A stretch of 64,000 bases of DNA from Acuticoccus sp039034015 (GTDB lineage Bacteria; Pseudomonadota; Alphaproteobacteria; Rhizobiales; Amorphaceae), in contig JBCCBM010000002.1 of NCBI GenBank assembly GCA_039034015.1, positions 310,001-374,000 on the forward strand, written 5' to 3'. Shown here piece by piece: positions 32,927-41,149 of this stretch. The notes below the pieces were generated by a model. It worked only from the letters and a program-made list of their open reading frames with translations. It did not search any database and had not been told where the DNA came from. A program made the translations under genes and the position numbers. Each line of letters opens with the position of its first letter. The stretch's first letter is position 1.

Positions 32927-33000
32927 GGGCCCCACCGCGGTTGCGTGACAGGGCACCTTTACACCGCGCGCGTAAACCCTGCGCGACATTTTTTGCCCCG

Positions 33001-35028
33001 TCAGATGTCGAGCGCGTCCGCCTCCGCGAACGCCGCGTTTTCTTGGATGAAGGCAAAGCGCGCCTCGGGCTTGTTGCCCATCAGCCGGTCGACCGTGCCC
33101 TTGGTGTCATCGCGCTCCGACACCACCGAGACGCGCAAGAGCGTGCGCGTATCGGGGCTCATGGTGGTCTCTTTCAGCTGCGCGGGCATCATCTCGCCAA
33201 GACCTTTGAAGCGGCCAATTTCGACCTTCTTTTCGGATTTAAAGGTCTTCATCAGCCGCTCACGGTCCGCATCATCGCGGGCATAAAGCGTGGTGGCCCC
33301 TTGCGTGAGCTTATAAAGCGGCGGGACGGCGAGGAAGAGATGGCCGGCGTCAATGAGGGCGCCCATCTCGCGGTAGAAGAAGGTGATGAGGAGGGAGGCG
33401 ATGTGCGCCCCGTCCACATCCGCGTCGGTCATGATGATGACGCGCTCATAGCGCAGCTTGTCGAGGGCAAAGCTTTTGCCCGACCCGCAGCCGAGCGCCA
33501 GGATGAGATCGGCAAGCTGTTGATTGGCGTGGATTTTTTCCCGCGCCGCGTTGGCGACATTCAAGATTTTGCCGCGGAGGGGAAGGACCGCTTGGGTCGC
33601 ACGCGCGCGCGCCTGTTTTGCGCTGCCGCCGGCCGAGTCCCCTTCCACAATAAAAATCTCTGTGCCGGACGCTTGGGACTGTGTGCAATCGGCAAGCTTC
33701 CCCGGAAGGCGGGTGCGGCGGGTGGCGGTGCGGCGCGCCACATCCTTTTCCGCGCGGCGCTTGAGCCGCTCGTCCGACTTCTCGATGACCGCGTCGAGGA
33801 GTTTTTCGGACTGGCTCGGGTCCTTCGCCAGCCACTCCTCAAAGGGCTCGCGCACCGCCGTTTCCACCTGGCGGGTGGCGCTGGTGGTGGAGAGTTTGTC
33901 CTTGGTTTGGCCGACAAATTCCGGCTCGCGCACAAACACCGAGAGGAGCGAGGCGACAGTTGCCATCACATCATCGCCGGTGATTTGGGCCGCCTTTTTT
34001 GCCCCAATGCGCTCCGCATGGGCGCGAAGCCCTTTGAGCAGCGCTGCGCGAAGACCCGCCTCATGGGTGCCGCCCTCCGGCGTTGGGATCGTGTTGCAGT
34101 AGGAGCGGGAGAACTCGTCCACCGGCACGAAGCCGACCGCCCACTCCACCGAGCCTTTGCGGCCCGCCTCGCCGCTGCGCCCGGCAAAGAGCGCGTCGGC
34201 GACTTTTGGCGCCTTTTCAAGCTCGGCCGCCAAATAGTCGCAGAGCCCGCCGGGGAAGTGGAAGGTGGCGGTTTCGGGCGGCGCGCCCTCGCCGGTCAGG
34301 AGTTCTGGCGCGCACTTCCAGCGGAGCTCCACTGAGGCAAAGAGGTACGCCTTGGCGCGGGTCTGGGCGAAGAGCTTTTTGGGGTCGAAGCGCAGGCCCT
34401 TAAAAATCTGATCGTCCGGCGTGAAGGTGACCGTGGTGCCCCGCCGGTTGGGCGCCGCGCCCACCTTTTGGAGAGGGCCTTCGGCAAGCCCGCGCGAAAA
34501 CGCCTGGCGGTAGAGCATTTTTCCGCGCGCCACCTCCACTGTGAGGGCCGACGACAGCGCGTTCACCACCGAAATGCCGACGCCATGGAGGCCGCCGGAG
34601 GCTTCATAGGCTTTGGAATCGAATTTGCCGCCGGCATGGAGCGTCGTCATGATGACTTCGAGGGCGCTTTTGTCCGGAAACCGAGGGTGCGGCTCGACGG
34701 GGATGCCGCGGCCATTGTCGGTCACCGAAAGGCCGTCCGGGGACAGGCGCACCTCGATGAAGGTGGCGTGGCCGGCCACCGCCTCGTCCATGGAATTGTC
34801 GAGCACTTCGGCAAAAAGGTGGTGGAGGGCGCGGGTGTCGGTGCCGCCGATGTACATGCCCGGGCGGCGTCGGACGGGCTCCAGCCCCTCAAGGACCTCA
34901 ATGTCGGCGGCGGTGTAGCCTTCCGTGTCGGCGGGGGCGGGGGCGGTTGCGGCGGCGGGCGCTGCCTTTTTGCGGGGTTTGGCGTTGCCCAAAAGGTCGC
35001 CCTGCCGGCCTGGTGCGCCCTCGCTCAT
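33001..35028 (-). CDS. parE: DNA topoisomerase IV subunit B
   Basis: A 675-residue GHKL ATPase subunit of the chromosome-decatenating enzyme. After a low-complexity Ala/Pro/Lys N-terminus, the ATPase starts with LEGLEPVRRRPGMYIGG and shows VLDNSMDEA, NGRGIPV and GLHGVGISVVNALS. The TOPRIM domain has IVEGDSAGGSAKQAR and TDADVDGAHIASLL. Lengths and QTKDKL (gyrase/topo IV B) favour ParE; the shorter spacing in the C-terminal half fits ParE rather than GyrB. ATG 35028 (MSEGAPGRQGDLL) is chosen; the longer frame runs into the divergent promoter. Confidence 0.93.
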   Translation of the reverse strand: MSEGAPGRQGDLLGNAKPRKKAAPAAATAPAPADTEGYTAADIEVLEGLEPVRRRPGMYIGGTDTRALHHLFAEVLDNSMDEAVAGHATFIEVRLSPDGLSVTDNGRGIPVEPHPRFPDKSALEVIMTTLHAGGKFDSKAYEASGGLHGVGISVVNALSSALTVEVARGKMLYRQAFSRGLAEGPLQKVGAAPNRRGTTVTFTPDDQIFKGLRFDPKKLFAQTRAKAYLFASVELRWKCAPELLTGEGAPPETATFHFPGGLCDYLAAELEKAPKVADALFAGRSGEAGRKGSVEWAVGFVPVDEFSRSYCNTIPTPEGGTHEAGLRAALLKGLRAHAERIGAKKAAQITGDDVMATVASLLSVFVREPEFVGQTKDKLSTTSATRQVETAVREPFEEWLAKDPSQSEKLLDAVIEKSDERLKRRAEKDVARRTATRRTRLPGKLADCTQSQASGTEIFIVEGDSAGGSAKQARARATQAVLPLRGKILNVANAAREKIHANQQLADLILALGCGSGKSFALDKLRYERVIIMTDADVDGAHIASLLITFFYREMGALIDAGHLFLAVPPLYKLTQGATTLYARDDADRERLMKTFKSEKKVEIGRFKGLGEMMPAQLKETTMSPDTRTLLRVSVVSERDDTKGTVDRLMGNKPEARFAFIQENAAFAEADALDI

Positions 35029-35162
35029 AAAAGACCCCTTACCGGCACGGAGGGTGTGCCACACCTTCCCTCCAATTCTGGGTGTAAGGTGCTGGCCGGC
35101 TGCGAACAAGCGACCCGCGGCCCGCCGGACAACTTGCCCACCGCAATGCGAGGAGAGGACCC

Positions 35163-35693
35163 TTGGCCACACTCGGTGAAACCGCGCCCGACTTTGAACT
35201 GCCCGCCACCGATGGGCGCACCATTGCCCTCTCGGATGTGATGCTGGAGCACGGCGCGGTGATCGCGTTCATCTGCAACCACTGCCCCTATGTCACCTCC
35301 TCCGCCCGGCGCATGGCGCAGGACGCCGACGCTCTTGCCGCGGAAGGCATCGGTTTTGCCGCCATCTGCTCCAACGATGCGCAAAAATACCCGGCCGATT
35401 CGTTTGAGCGCATGGGCGCCTTCGCGGCCGACATGGGCTTTCGCTTCCCCTATTTGCACGATGAAACCCAAACCATTGCAACCGCCTATGGCGCGGAGGT
35501 GACGCCGCATTTCTTCGGCCTCAACGGGCGCGGGCGCATCCACTATATCGGCCGGATGGACGGGGGGACGACCAGCGCCCCGCCGGAGGGTTCACCGCGA
35601 GAATTGGTGGAGGCGATGCGCGTGATTGCGAAGACGGGGCAGGGGCCGCGGGTGCAAAACCCGCCGCGCGGCTGCACGATTAAGTGGCGCTAA
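35163..35693 (+). CDS. Thioredoxin-like / redoxin family protein
   Basis: A 176-residue AhpC/TSA-type thioredoxin fold protein without a signal peptide. The active-site region is FICNHCPYVTSSARRM, giving a CxxC (Cys38, Cys41) with the NHCPY signature of a family often annotated as thioredoxin-like. The start is a TTG preceded by AGGAGAGGA, a strong ribosome-binding site. It diverges from parE with 134 bp between and its stop overlaps the stop of the convergent MBL gene by 4 nt. The role is presumably disulfide or peroxide chemistry in the cytosol. Confidence 0.85.
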   Translation: MATLGETAPDFELPATDGRTIALSDVMLEHGAVIAFICNHCPYVTSSARRMAQDADALAAEGIGFAAICSNDAQKYPADSFERMGAFAADMGFRFPYLHDETQTIATAYGAEVTPHFFGLNGRGRIHYIGRMDGGTTSAPPEGSPRELVEAMRVIAKTGQGPRVQNPPRGCTIKWR

Positions 35694-36511
35694 AACGGAC
35701 TTTGGCGCGGCAACACGGTGAGGGTCGGCTCCCGCGGGAGTGAGTTGAGCGACACGCGGATGGTGGGGTCGGTCTTCACCTCAATGGCAAAGCCGTGCTC
35801 GCGGGTGCGGCTTGCGAAGGCCAGAAGGTTTTGCTGGGCAAACCAGTGCATGGGGATCGCGATGGAGGCGCGCAGGCGATCCAGCACGTCCATCATCTCG
35901 CTGTGGGCCATCGTGAAGCCGCCATCGATGGGGACGAACACCACGTCGAGCCGCCCGATCTCGGCCACCTGCGCATCGGAAAGGTTTTGGTGAAGGTGGC
36001 CAAGGTGGCCGATGCACAGCCCCGCAATCTCGAAAATGAAGATCGAGTTGCCGTGCTCTTCAAACGTGCCACCCCAGCGGCGAATGTCGGTGGGAACGTT
36101 CCGGATCAAGGTCTCGCCCACCATCAAAAGGTGCTCGGCCTTGCCGCCCTCAGGGTTCCAGCCGCGCAGAACATGGGTGATGTCGGGGTTCGGGCTCGGG
36201 GTCCAATGGGTGATGTGGGCGTGGTTCATGGTGACGACATCCGGCAGATCCCCCGCGCCGGCAAACCCCGAATAGTCGGTGGCGATGGTGATCCCATCGG
36301 GCGCTGTGATGCGGAAGGTCGCGTGGCCGACGTAGGTGATTTCCACCTCAAATTTTGATGTGTCGCGCGTGGAAACGGGGACGACGAGGCTGCCCGGCAG
36401 GCGCTGGGCGATGGCCTGGCAGTTGGACATTTGCGCGTGCGCGGGGGCGGGGAGGGCAAAGGCTGCGGCAAGCGCCAACAGGGCAGCAAGGCGGGGGGCG
36501 AGCATCGGCAT
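35690..36511 (-). CDS. Exported MBL-fold hydrolase-like protein
   Basis: A 273-residue metallo-beta-lactamase-fold protein of the UlaG-like group with a signal peptide ending PAHAQ. The fold begins with ITYVGHATFRI. The metal motif usually HxHxDH reads HAHITH (97-102), so the Asp ligand is a Thr. Downstream ligand positions GHLGHLH, DVVFVPIDGG and IPMHWF are present. The change may alter metal occupancy (one metal rather than two) or abolish activity. It is convergent with the thioredoxin-like gene. Substrate unknown. Confidence 0.8.
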   Translation of the reverse strand: MPMLAPRLAALLALAAAFALPAPAHAQMSNCQAIAQRLPGSLVVPVSTRDTSKFEVEITYVGHATFRITAPDGITIATDYSGFAGAGDLPDVVTMNHAHITHWTPSPNPDITHVLRGWNPEGGKAEHLLMVGETLIRNVPTDIRRWGGTFEEHGNSIFIFEIAGLCIGHLGHLHQNLSDAQVAEIGRLDVVFVPIDGGFTMAHSEMMDVLDRLRASIAIPMHWFAQQNLLAFASRTREHGFAIEVKTDPTIRVSLNSLPREPTLTVLPRQSPF

Positions 36512-36717
36512 GGCCTCTCCTTGGGATGATGGTCAGCCTACAGCGTGGGCGCCGGGCCGCCAGCGCTTTTTCGCGCACGGGGCGCGTGGTCGCAGGGCCG
36601 GCCGATCAATTGTGATGTGCGCGATGCCGCGCTCGGGCGGTCGTTCGTGCAGGGTGGACCCAGACTGCCGCGATCTAAGGCCGCATTTTTCGATCGCGCA
36701 ACTTTTGCGGGCAAATG

Positions 36718-37179
36718 TCAGGCGCGTTCGCTGCGCCGGTCGAGCTTTTGGAGGACGGCCGGGAGCGCCGGTTGGGGGCGGCCGCGGCGATAGGGGCGGG
36801 CAAACAGCTCGCTGCGGGCGATGAAGTCGGCGGTGGCTTCGGTGGTGGCAACGGCGATTTGCGCGATTGCCGCAATGCGCAGGAGCGGGGCCGGGTCCAC
36901 ATCGTGCGCCTCTGGCGCGAGCGGGTCGGTGAGGAGGATCAAAATGTCGATCTGCCCGCCGGCGATGAGGGCGCCAAGCTCAAGGTCGCCGCCAAGGGCA
37001 CCGGCGCGCACACACTCCACCTGGAGGCGCGTTTGGTCCATCAACACGCGTCCGGTGTTGGCGGTGGCCGTCAACTGGTGGGGGCGCAAGAGGGCTTCGT
37101 TCGCAAAGGCCCACGCGCCCAGCGTTTGCTTCAGCGCGTCATGGGCGCACAGCGCAATGCGCTTTTCCCCATCCATCAA
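36718..37179 (-). CDS. mgsA: Methylglyoxal synthase
   Basis: 153 residues. It converts dihydroxyacetone phosphate to methylglyoxal and phosphate. The family motifs are present: KRIALCAHDALK at the N-terminus, the phosphate loop ATANTG (usually ATGTTG), GGDLELGALIA, and the active-site segment LLTDPLAPEAHDVDPAPLLRIA with the catalytic Asp. The start overlaps the sspB stop by 4 nt, so it is coupled to sspB. The C-terminal extension YRRGRPQPALPAVLQ is slightly longer than in E. coli. Confidence 0.9.
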   Translation of the reverse strand: MMDGEKRIALCAHDALKQTLGAWAFANEALLRPHQLTATANTGRVLMDQTRLQVECVRAGALGGDLELGALIAGGQIDILILLTDPLAPEAHDVDPAPLLRIAAIAQIAVATTEATADFIARSELFARPYRRGRPQPALPAVLQKLDRRSERA

Positions 37180-37709
37180 GGCTTTTTTCGAAACGCGTCG
37201 AGGGACACGACTTCGGCGCCCTCTGTGGACTTTTTCTCCTCCGCCGCGGGGGCGGGTGCGGGCGTTTCGGCCGGTTCCGGCGGTGGGTCGCTGGCGGCAA
37301 TGGCCGGCAGGCCTGCGGGCGGCTCACCGGTTTTGGCTGCGGCCGCGCCGTTGGCCGGGTCAAATTGGAGGCCGAATTGGACGGACGGGTCGAAGAAGCC
37401 TTTGACGGCTGCGAACGGGATCAACAAGCGTTCCGGCACACCGCCGAAGGACAAGCCCACTTCAAACGTGTGGTCGGTGACAGAAAGGTCCCAGAATTGA
37501 TGTTGGAGGACGATGGTCATCTCCTCCGGATGTTGTTGGCGCAGGCGCGAAGACATGCGCACGCCCGCCGCACTTGTGTCGAACGCAATGTAAAAATGAT
37601 GTTCGCCCGGAAGGCCACCGCCCTCGGCAATCTCTTTTAAAACTTTACGGACGACGCCACGAAGTGCGTCCTGCACCAAGACATCGTAGCGGATCAGGTC
37701 GTCGGCCAC
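37176..37709 (-). CDS. sspB: SspB family ClpXP proteolysis adaptor
   Basis: A 177-residue alphaproteobacterial SspB, which delivers ssrA-tagged proteins to ClpXP. The N-terminal domain includes IRYDVLVQDALRGVVRKVL, LPGEHHFYIAFDT and FWDLSVTDHTFEVGLSF, all family signatures. A Pro/Ala linker leads to the ClpX-binding tail ending VSLDAFRKKP. The start is a GTG at 37709 preceded by GGGAGGG; the much longer open frame upstream has no family similarity. It heads a two-gene operon with mgsA. Confidence 0.92.
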   Translation of the reverse strand: MADDLIRYDVLVQDALRGVVRKVLKEIAEGGGLPGEHHFYIAFDTSAAGVRMSSRLRQQHPEEMTIVLQHQFWDLSVTDHTFEVGLSFGGVPERLLIPFAAVKGFFDPSVQFGLQFDPANGAAAAKTGEPPAGLPAIAASDPPPEPAETPAPAPAAEEKKSTEGAEVVSLDAFRKKP

Positions 37710-37927
37710 GCGGTCCCTCCCTTGTCGGACCCTACGTAAACCCTTCCGACAACAAAATCGAGCGGAACCGGGTGCCTCACCATGCTCCGGCCCCTTGGGC
37801 GGACAACGGGGTGCAACGTTGTGCCGGTGGGCGAACGGTTTTGCGCCATTGCAACGCGCGACCCCTTCGCCCCAAACGGGATTTGCGCCCGCTTTGCGGC
37901 CCGTGGCCGCCCGCCGCCACGCGCCCG

Positions 37928-38179
37928 TCAGCTCTGGGGCGGAAGCTCGCCGTGCATGACGAGGGGGGCGCTGGTCGGCCCGTCGCTGTGCAAAATTGCC
38001 TCTTCCCGCGCAACCTCGAGGAGGTACGCCAAAAAGCCAAGCCCGCCACGCTCGGCCAGGGACGCAAGCTCGCCGCACATCTGCTGGATGTAGCCGGCCG
38101 CCTCATGGCTCGGCAAAACGAGAGGGTCCACAGCAGGCGCTGCGACGGTGCCTATAGGCTTTGATTCCTGAATGCTCAT
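37928..38179 (-). CDS. Small conserved-looking hypothetical protein
   Basis: 83 residues starting MSIQESKPIG. The core VLPSHEAAGYIQQMCGELASLA followed by GLGFLAYLLEVAREEA is helical and well ordered, and looks like a small alphaproteobacterial protein of unknown function. No transmembrane segment or catalytic motif. The ATG at 38179 is preferred because upstream codons are low-complexity and AT-rich. It diverges from topA; the position next to topA is where dprA is found in several relatives, but this is not DprA. Confidence 0.7.
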   Translation of the reverse strand: MSIQESKPIGTVAAPAVDPLVLPSHEAAGYIQQMCGELASLAERGGLGFLAYLLEVAREEAILHSDGPTSAPLVMHGELPPQS

Positions 38180-38392
38180 CGCCGAAAAATTCCTCTGCTG
38201 GGCGAGTGATCGGGCTGCCTTGGGGATGACCATGGCTGCACAACCTGTCTTCAACCTTGCAGGGAATTGCATATCGTAAAAGTTGTGTTGCTGATATGGG
38301 GAACAAATTCCTTTTAGCACTTTGTCTCACCCGCCCCCTTTGCAGGATCGCCTCACGCTCTCTATCTGCGCACGGCGGGATCGGGGGGAGCC
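38180..38392. promoter_or_regulatory. AT-richer divergent promoter region before topA
   Basis: A 213-bp gap between the small hypothetical gene and topA. The segment around 38255-38330 is clearly richer in A/T than the rest of the window, as expected for promoters. Exact hexamers could not be assigned with confidence. A GGGGGAG ribosome-binding site precedes the topA ATG. Confidence 0.4.
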
Positions 38393-41083
38393 ATGAACGT
38401 CGTCGTCGTCGAATCGCCCGCAAAGGCAAAGACCATCAACAAATATTTGGGCAGCGACTATCACGTCGTCGCCTCCTACGGGCACGTGCGCGATCTGCCG
38501 CCAAAGGACGGCTCGGTCGACCCCGACAATGATTTTGAAATGATCTGGCAGGTGGACGCCAAGGCCGCCAAGCGCCTCACCGACCTTGCCAAGGCCGTCA
38601 AAAGTGCCGACCGCCTCATTCTCGCCACCGACCCCGACCGGGAGGGCGAAGCGATCTCCTGGCACGTTCTCCAGGTGCTGAAGGACAAAAAGGCGCTCAA
38701 AAGCCAGCCTGTGCAACGGGTCGTCTTCAACGCCATCACAAAGTCGGCCGTGCTCGACGCGATCGCCGCCCCGCGGGACATCGAGGTCGACCTTGTGGAC
38801 GCCTACCGCGCCCGCCGCGCGCTCGATTATTTGGTGGGCTTCAACCTCTCGCCGGTGCTGTGGCGCAAGCTGCCTGGCGCGCGCTCGGCCGGCCGCGTCC
38901 AATCGGTGGCGCTGCGCCTGGTGTGCGACCGTGAGGCCGAGATTGAGCGCTTCGTCGCCCAAGAATACTGGTCGATTGTCGCCGCCCTCCAAACCCCGCG
39001 GGGCGACACGTTCGACGCCCGGGTGACGATGCTCGATGGCGACAAAATCGACCGCCTCGGCATCAAGGACGAGGCGAGCGCGACCGCAATCGTGAACCGC
39101 CTGATGGCGTCCGATTTTGCCATCCGCTCGGTGGAGGCAAAGCCGGCCAAGCGGAACCCCTCGCCCCCCTTCACCACATCAACGCTCCAGCAAGAAGCCT
39201 CCCGAAAGCTCGGCTTTTCGTCGGCACGCACCATGCAAACCGCCCAGCGGCTTTATGAGGGGATTGATCTGGGCGGGGAGACGGTGGGCCTCATCACCTA
39301 CATGCGGACCGACGGCGTCCAGATGGCGCCGGAGGGGATTTCCGCCATCCGCAACATGATCGGCAGCGAGTACGGCAAAGACTTTTTGCCCGAAAAACCG
39401 CGCCACTACGCCACCAAAGCCAAGAACGCCCAGGAGGCCCACGAGGCGATCCGCCCCACCGACGTGTCGCGCCGGCCGGCCGAAATGCGCCGCCGCCTCG
39501 ATGACGACCAGGCCCGGCTTTACGACCTCATCTGGAAGCGCGCGGTGGCAAGCCAAATGATGCCCGCCGAGTTTGAGCGCACCACCATCGAGATTGACGC
39601 AAACGGCCCCGAAGGCATCGTGGGCCTGCGCGCGACCGGCTCGGTCCTGGTGTTCCCCGGCTTCATCAAGGCCTACACCGAGGGACGGGACGAACCCTCC
39701 GACGATGATGATGAGCGGCGCCTCCCAAAAGTCGCCGCCGGCGAGGCGCTTGCCCGCGAAACGGTGACGCCCACCCAACATTTCACCGAGCCGCCCCCCC
39801 GCTATACCGAGGCAACGCTCATCAAAAAGATGGAAGAACTTGGCATTGGCCGGCCTTCCACCTACTCCGCGACGCTGTCCACGCTGGAAAACCGCGAATA
39901 CGTCAGCATTGACAAAAAGCGCATGATCCCGGGCTCAAAGGGCCGGATCGTGACGGCGTTCCTGGAAAGCTTCTTCGAGCGCTATGTTGAGTACGGTTTT
40001 ACGGCCGACTTGGAAGAGAAGCTCGACGCCATCTCCGACGGTCGGCTCGATTGGCGCACGCTCTTGCGCGAATTCTGGGCCGATTTCTCAAAGCAGATCG
40101 GCGAGGTGATGGACGTTCGCACCGCTGAGGTGCTGGACGCGCTGAACGACGAGCTTGCCCCGCTCATCTTCCCGCCCAAAGAGGATGGGTCGAACCCGCG
40201 CGTTTGCCCATCGTGCAAAACGGGCCAGCTTTCGCTCAAAAACGGGCGCTACGGCGCCTTCATCGGCTGCTCCAACTACCCCGACTGTGGCTTTACGCGC
40301 CAGCTGGGCGAAGACCCCAACGCGCCCCCCAAAGACGATGGGCCAAAGGTGCTTGGCGTCCACCCGGATTTTTCGCAGGAAATCGCGCTCAAAAGCGGGC
40401 GCTTCGGACCCTACATTGAGATGGCGGCGGAGGAGGGTGAAAAGCCCAAACGCGCCTCATTGCCAAAGGGTTGGACGCCCGACGACATCACGTTCGAAAA
40501 GGCCATCCAGCTCATCGATCTGCCGCGCGCGGTGGGCGACCATCCGGAGACCAAAAAGCCCATCGAGGCGGGCCTTGGCCGCTACGGCCCCTTCCTCAAA
40601 CACGACAACAAATACGCAAAGCTTGAGAGCATTGAGGATGTGTTTGAGATCGGCCTCAACCGCGCCGTCACGCTGATTGCCGAGCAGGCGTCAAAATCCT
40701 CGTTCTCGCGCACACCCGCCGCGCTCAAGACGCTGGGCGACCATCCTGATGGCGGCGCCGTCACCGTGCGCGAGGGGCGCTACGGCCCGTATGTGAACCA
40801 CGGCAAGGTGAACGCGACGCTTCCCAAAGGCACCGACCCCCAGGCGGTGACCCTTGAGGAGGCGCTCACGCTGATTGAGGCGAAGGCCGGGAAAGCGCCG
40901 AAGAAGGGCGCCAAAAAACCCGCCGCGAAAAAGGCCGGCACGAAAACGAAGGCGGCCGCCGCAAAGGCCAGCGATGGGGCGGACAAAAAAGCGTCCGCCA
41001 AGGCCAAAACCGCCGCCAAACCAAAGGCCGCCGCCAAGCCAAAAACAAGCCGCGCAAAGGCGAAAAAACCCGCCGAGGAATAG
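38393..41083 (+). CDS. topA: DNA topoisomerase I (type IA)
   Basis: An 896-residue enzyme that relaxes negative supercoils. The TOPRIM domain starts VVVESPAKAKTINKYLG with ILATDPDREGEAISWH. The active-site Tyr is in LITYMRTDG (Tyr303). HEAIRPTD and LGIGRPSTYS are also present. One C-terminal zinc ribbon (CPSCKTG...GCSNYPDCGF) is followed by topoisomerase C-repeats (GRFGPYIE, GRYGPFLK, GRYGPYVN). The last 65 residues are a Lys/Ala/Pro-rich basic tail, common in alphaproteobacteria. Followed 66 bp later by rnr in the same direction. Confidence 0.97.
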   Translation: MNVVVVESPAKAKTINKYLGSDYHVVASYGHVRDLPPKDGSVDPDNDFEMIWQVDAKAAKRLTDLAKAVKSADRLILATDPDREGEAISWHVLQVLKDKKALKSQPVQRVVFNAITKSAVLDAIAAPRDIEVDLVDAYRARRALDYLVGFNLSPVLWRKLPGARSAGRVQSVALRLVCDREAEIERFVAQEYWSIVAALQTPRGDTFDARVTMLDGDKIDRLGIKDEASATAIVNRLMASDFAIRSVEAKPAKRNPSPPFTTSTLQQEASRKLGFSSARTMQTAQRLYEGIDLGGETVGLITYMRTDGVQMAPEGISAIRNMIGSEYGKDFLPEKPRHYATKAKNAQEAHEAIRPTDVSRRPAEMRRRLDDDQARLYDLIWKRAVASQMMPAEFERTTIEIDANGPEGIVGLRATGSVLVFPGFIKAYTEGRDEPSDDDDERRLPKVAAGEALARETVTPTQHFTEPPPRYTEATLIKKMEELGIGRPSTYSATLSTLENREYVSIDKKRMIPGSKGRIVTAFLESFFERYVEYGFTADLEEKLDAISDGRLDWRTLLREFWADFSKQIGEVMDVRTAEVLDALNDELAPLIFPPKEDGSNPRVCPSCKTGQLSLKNGRYGAFIGCSNYPDCGFTRQLGEDPNAPPKDDGPKVLGVHPDFSQEIALKSGRFGPYIEMAAEEGEKPKRASLPKGWTPDDITFEKAIQLIDLPRAVGDHPETKKPIEAGLGRYGPFLKHDNKYAKLESIEDVFEIGLNRAVTLIAEQASKSSFSRTPAALKTLGDHPDGGAVTVREGRYGPYVNHGKVNATLPKGTDPQAVTLEEALTLIEAKAGKAPKKGAKKPAAKKAGTKTKAAAAKASDGADKKASAKAKTAAKPKAAAKPKTSRAKAKKPAEE

Positions 41084-41149
41084 GCCCCGGCGGGGCGCGA
41101 TCACGACGGCGTCAGAAAGCGGCTCGACAGGGCCGCTTATCATGCGCAC

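Noticed and set aside
36512..36717. Possible tRNA or small RNA in the gap between the MBL and mgsA genes
   Set aside because: No cloverleaf, CCA end or strong hairpin with T-run was found.
37710..38078. N-terminal extension of sspB
   Set aside because: Upstream residues are Arg/Pro-rich without family similarity; a GTG with a good ribosome-binding site fits SspB length.
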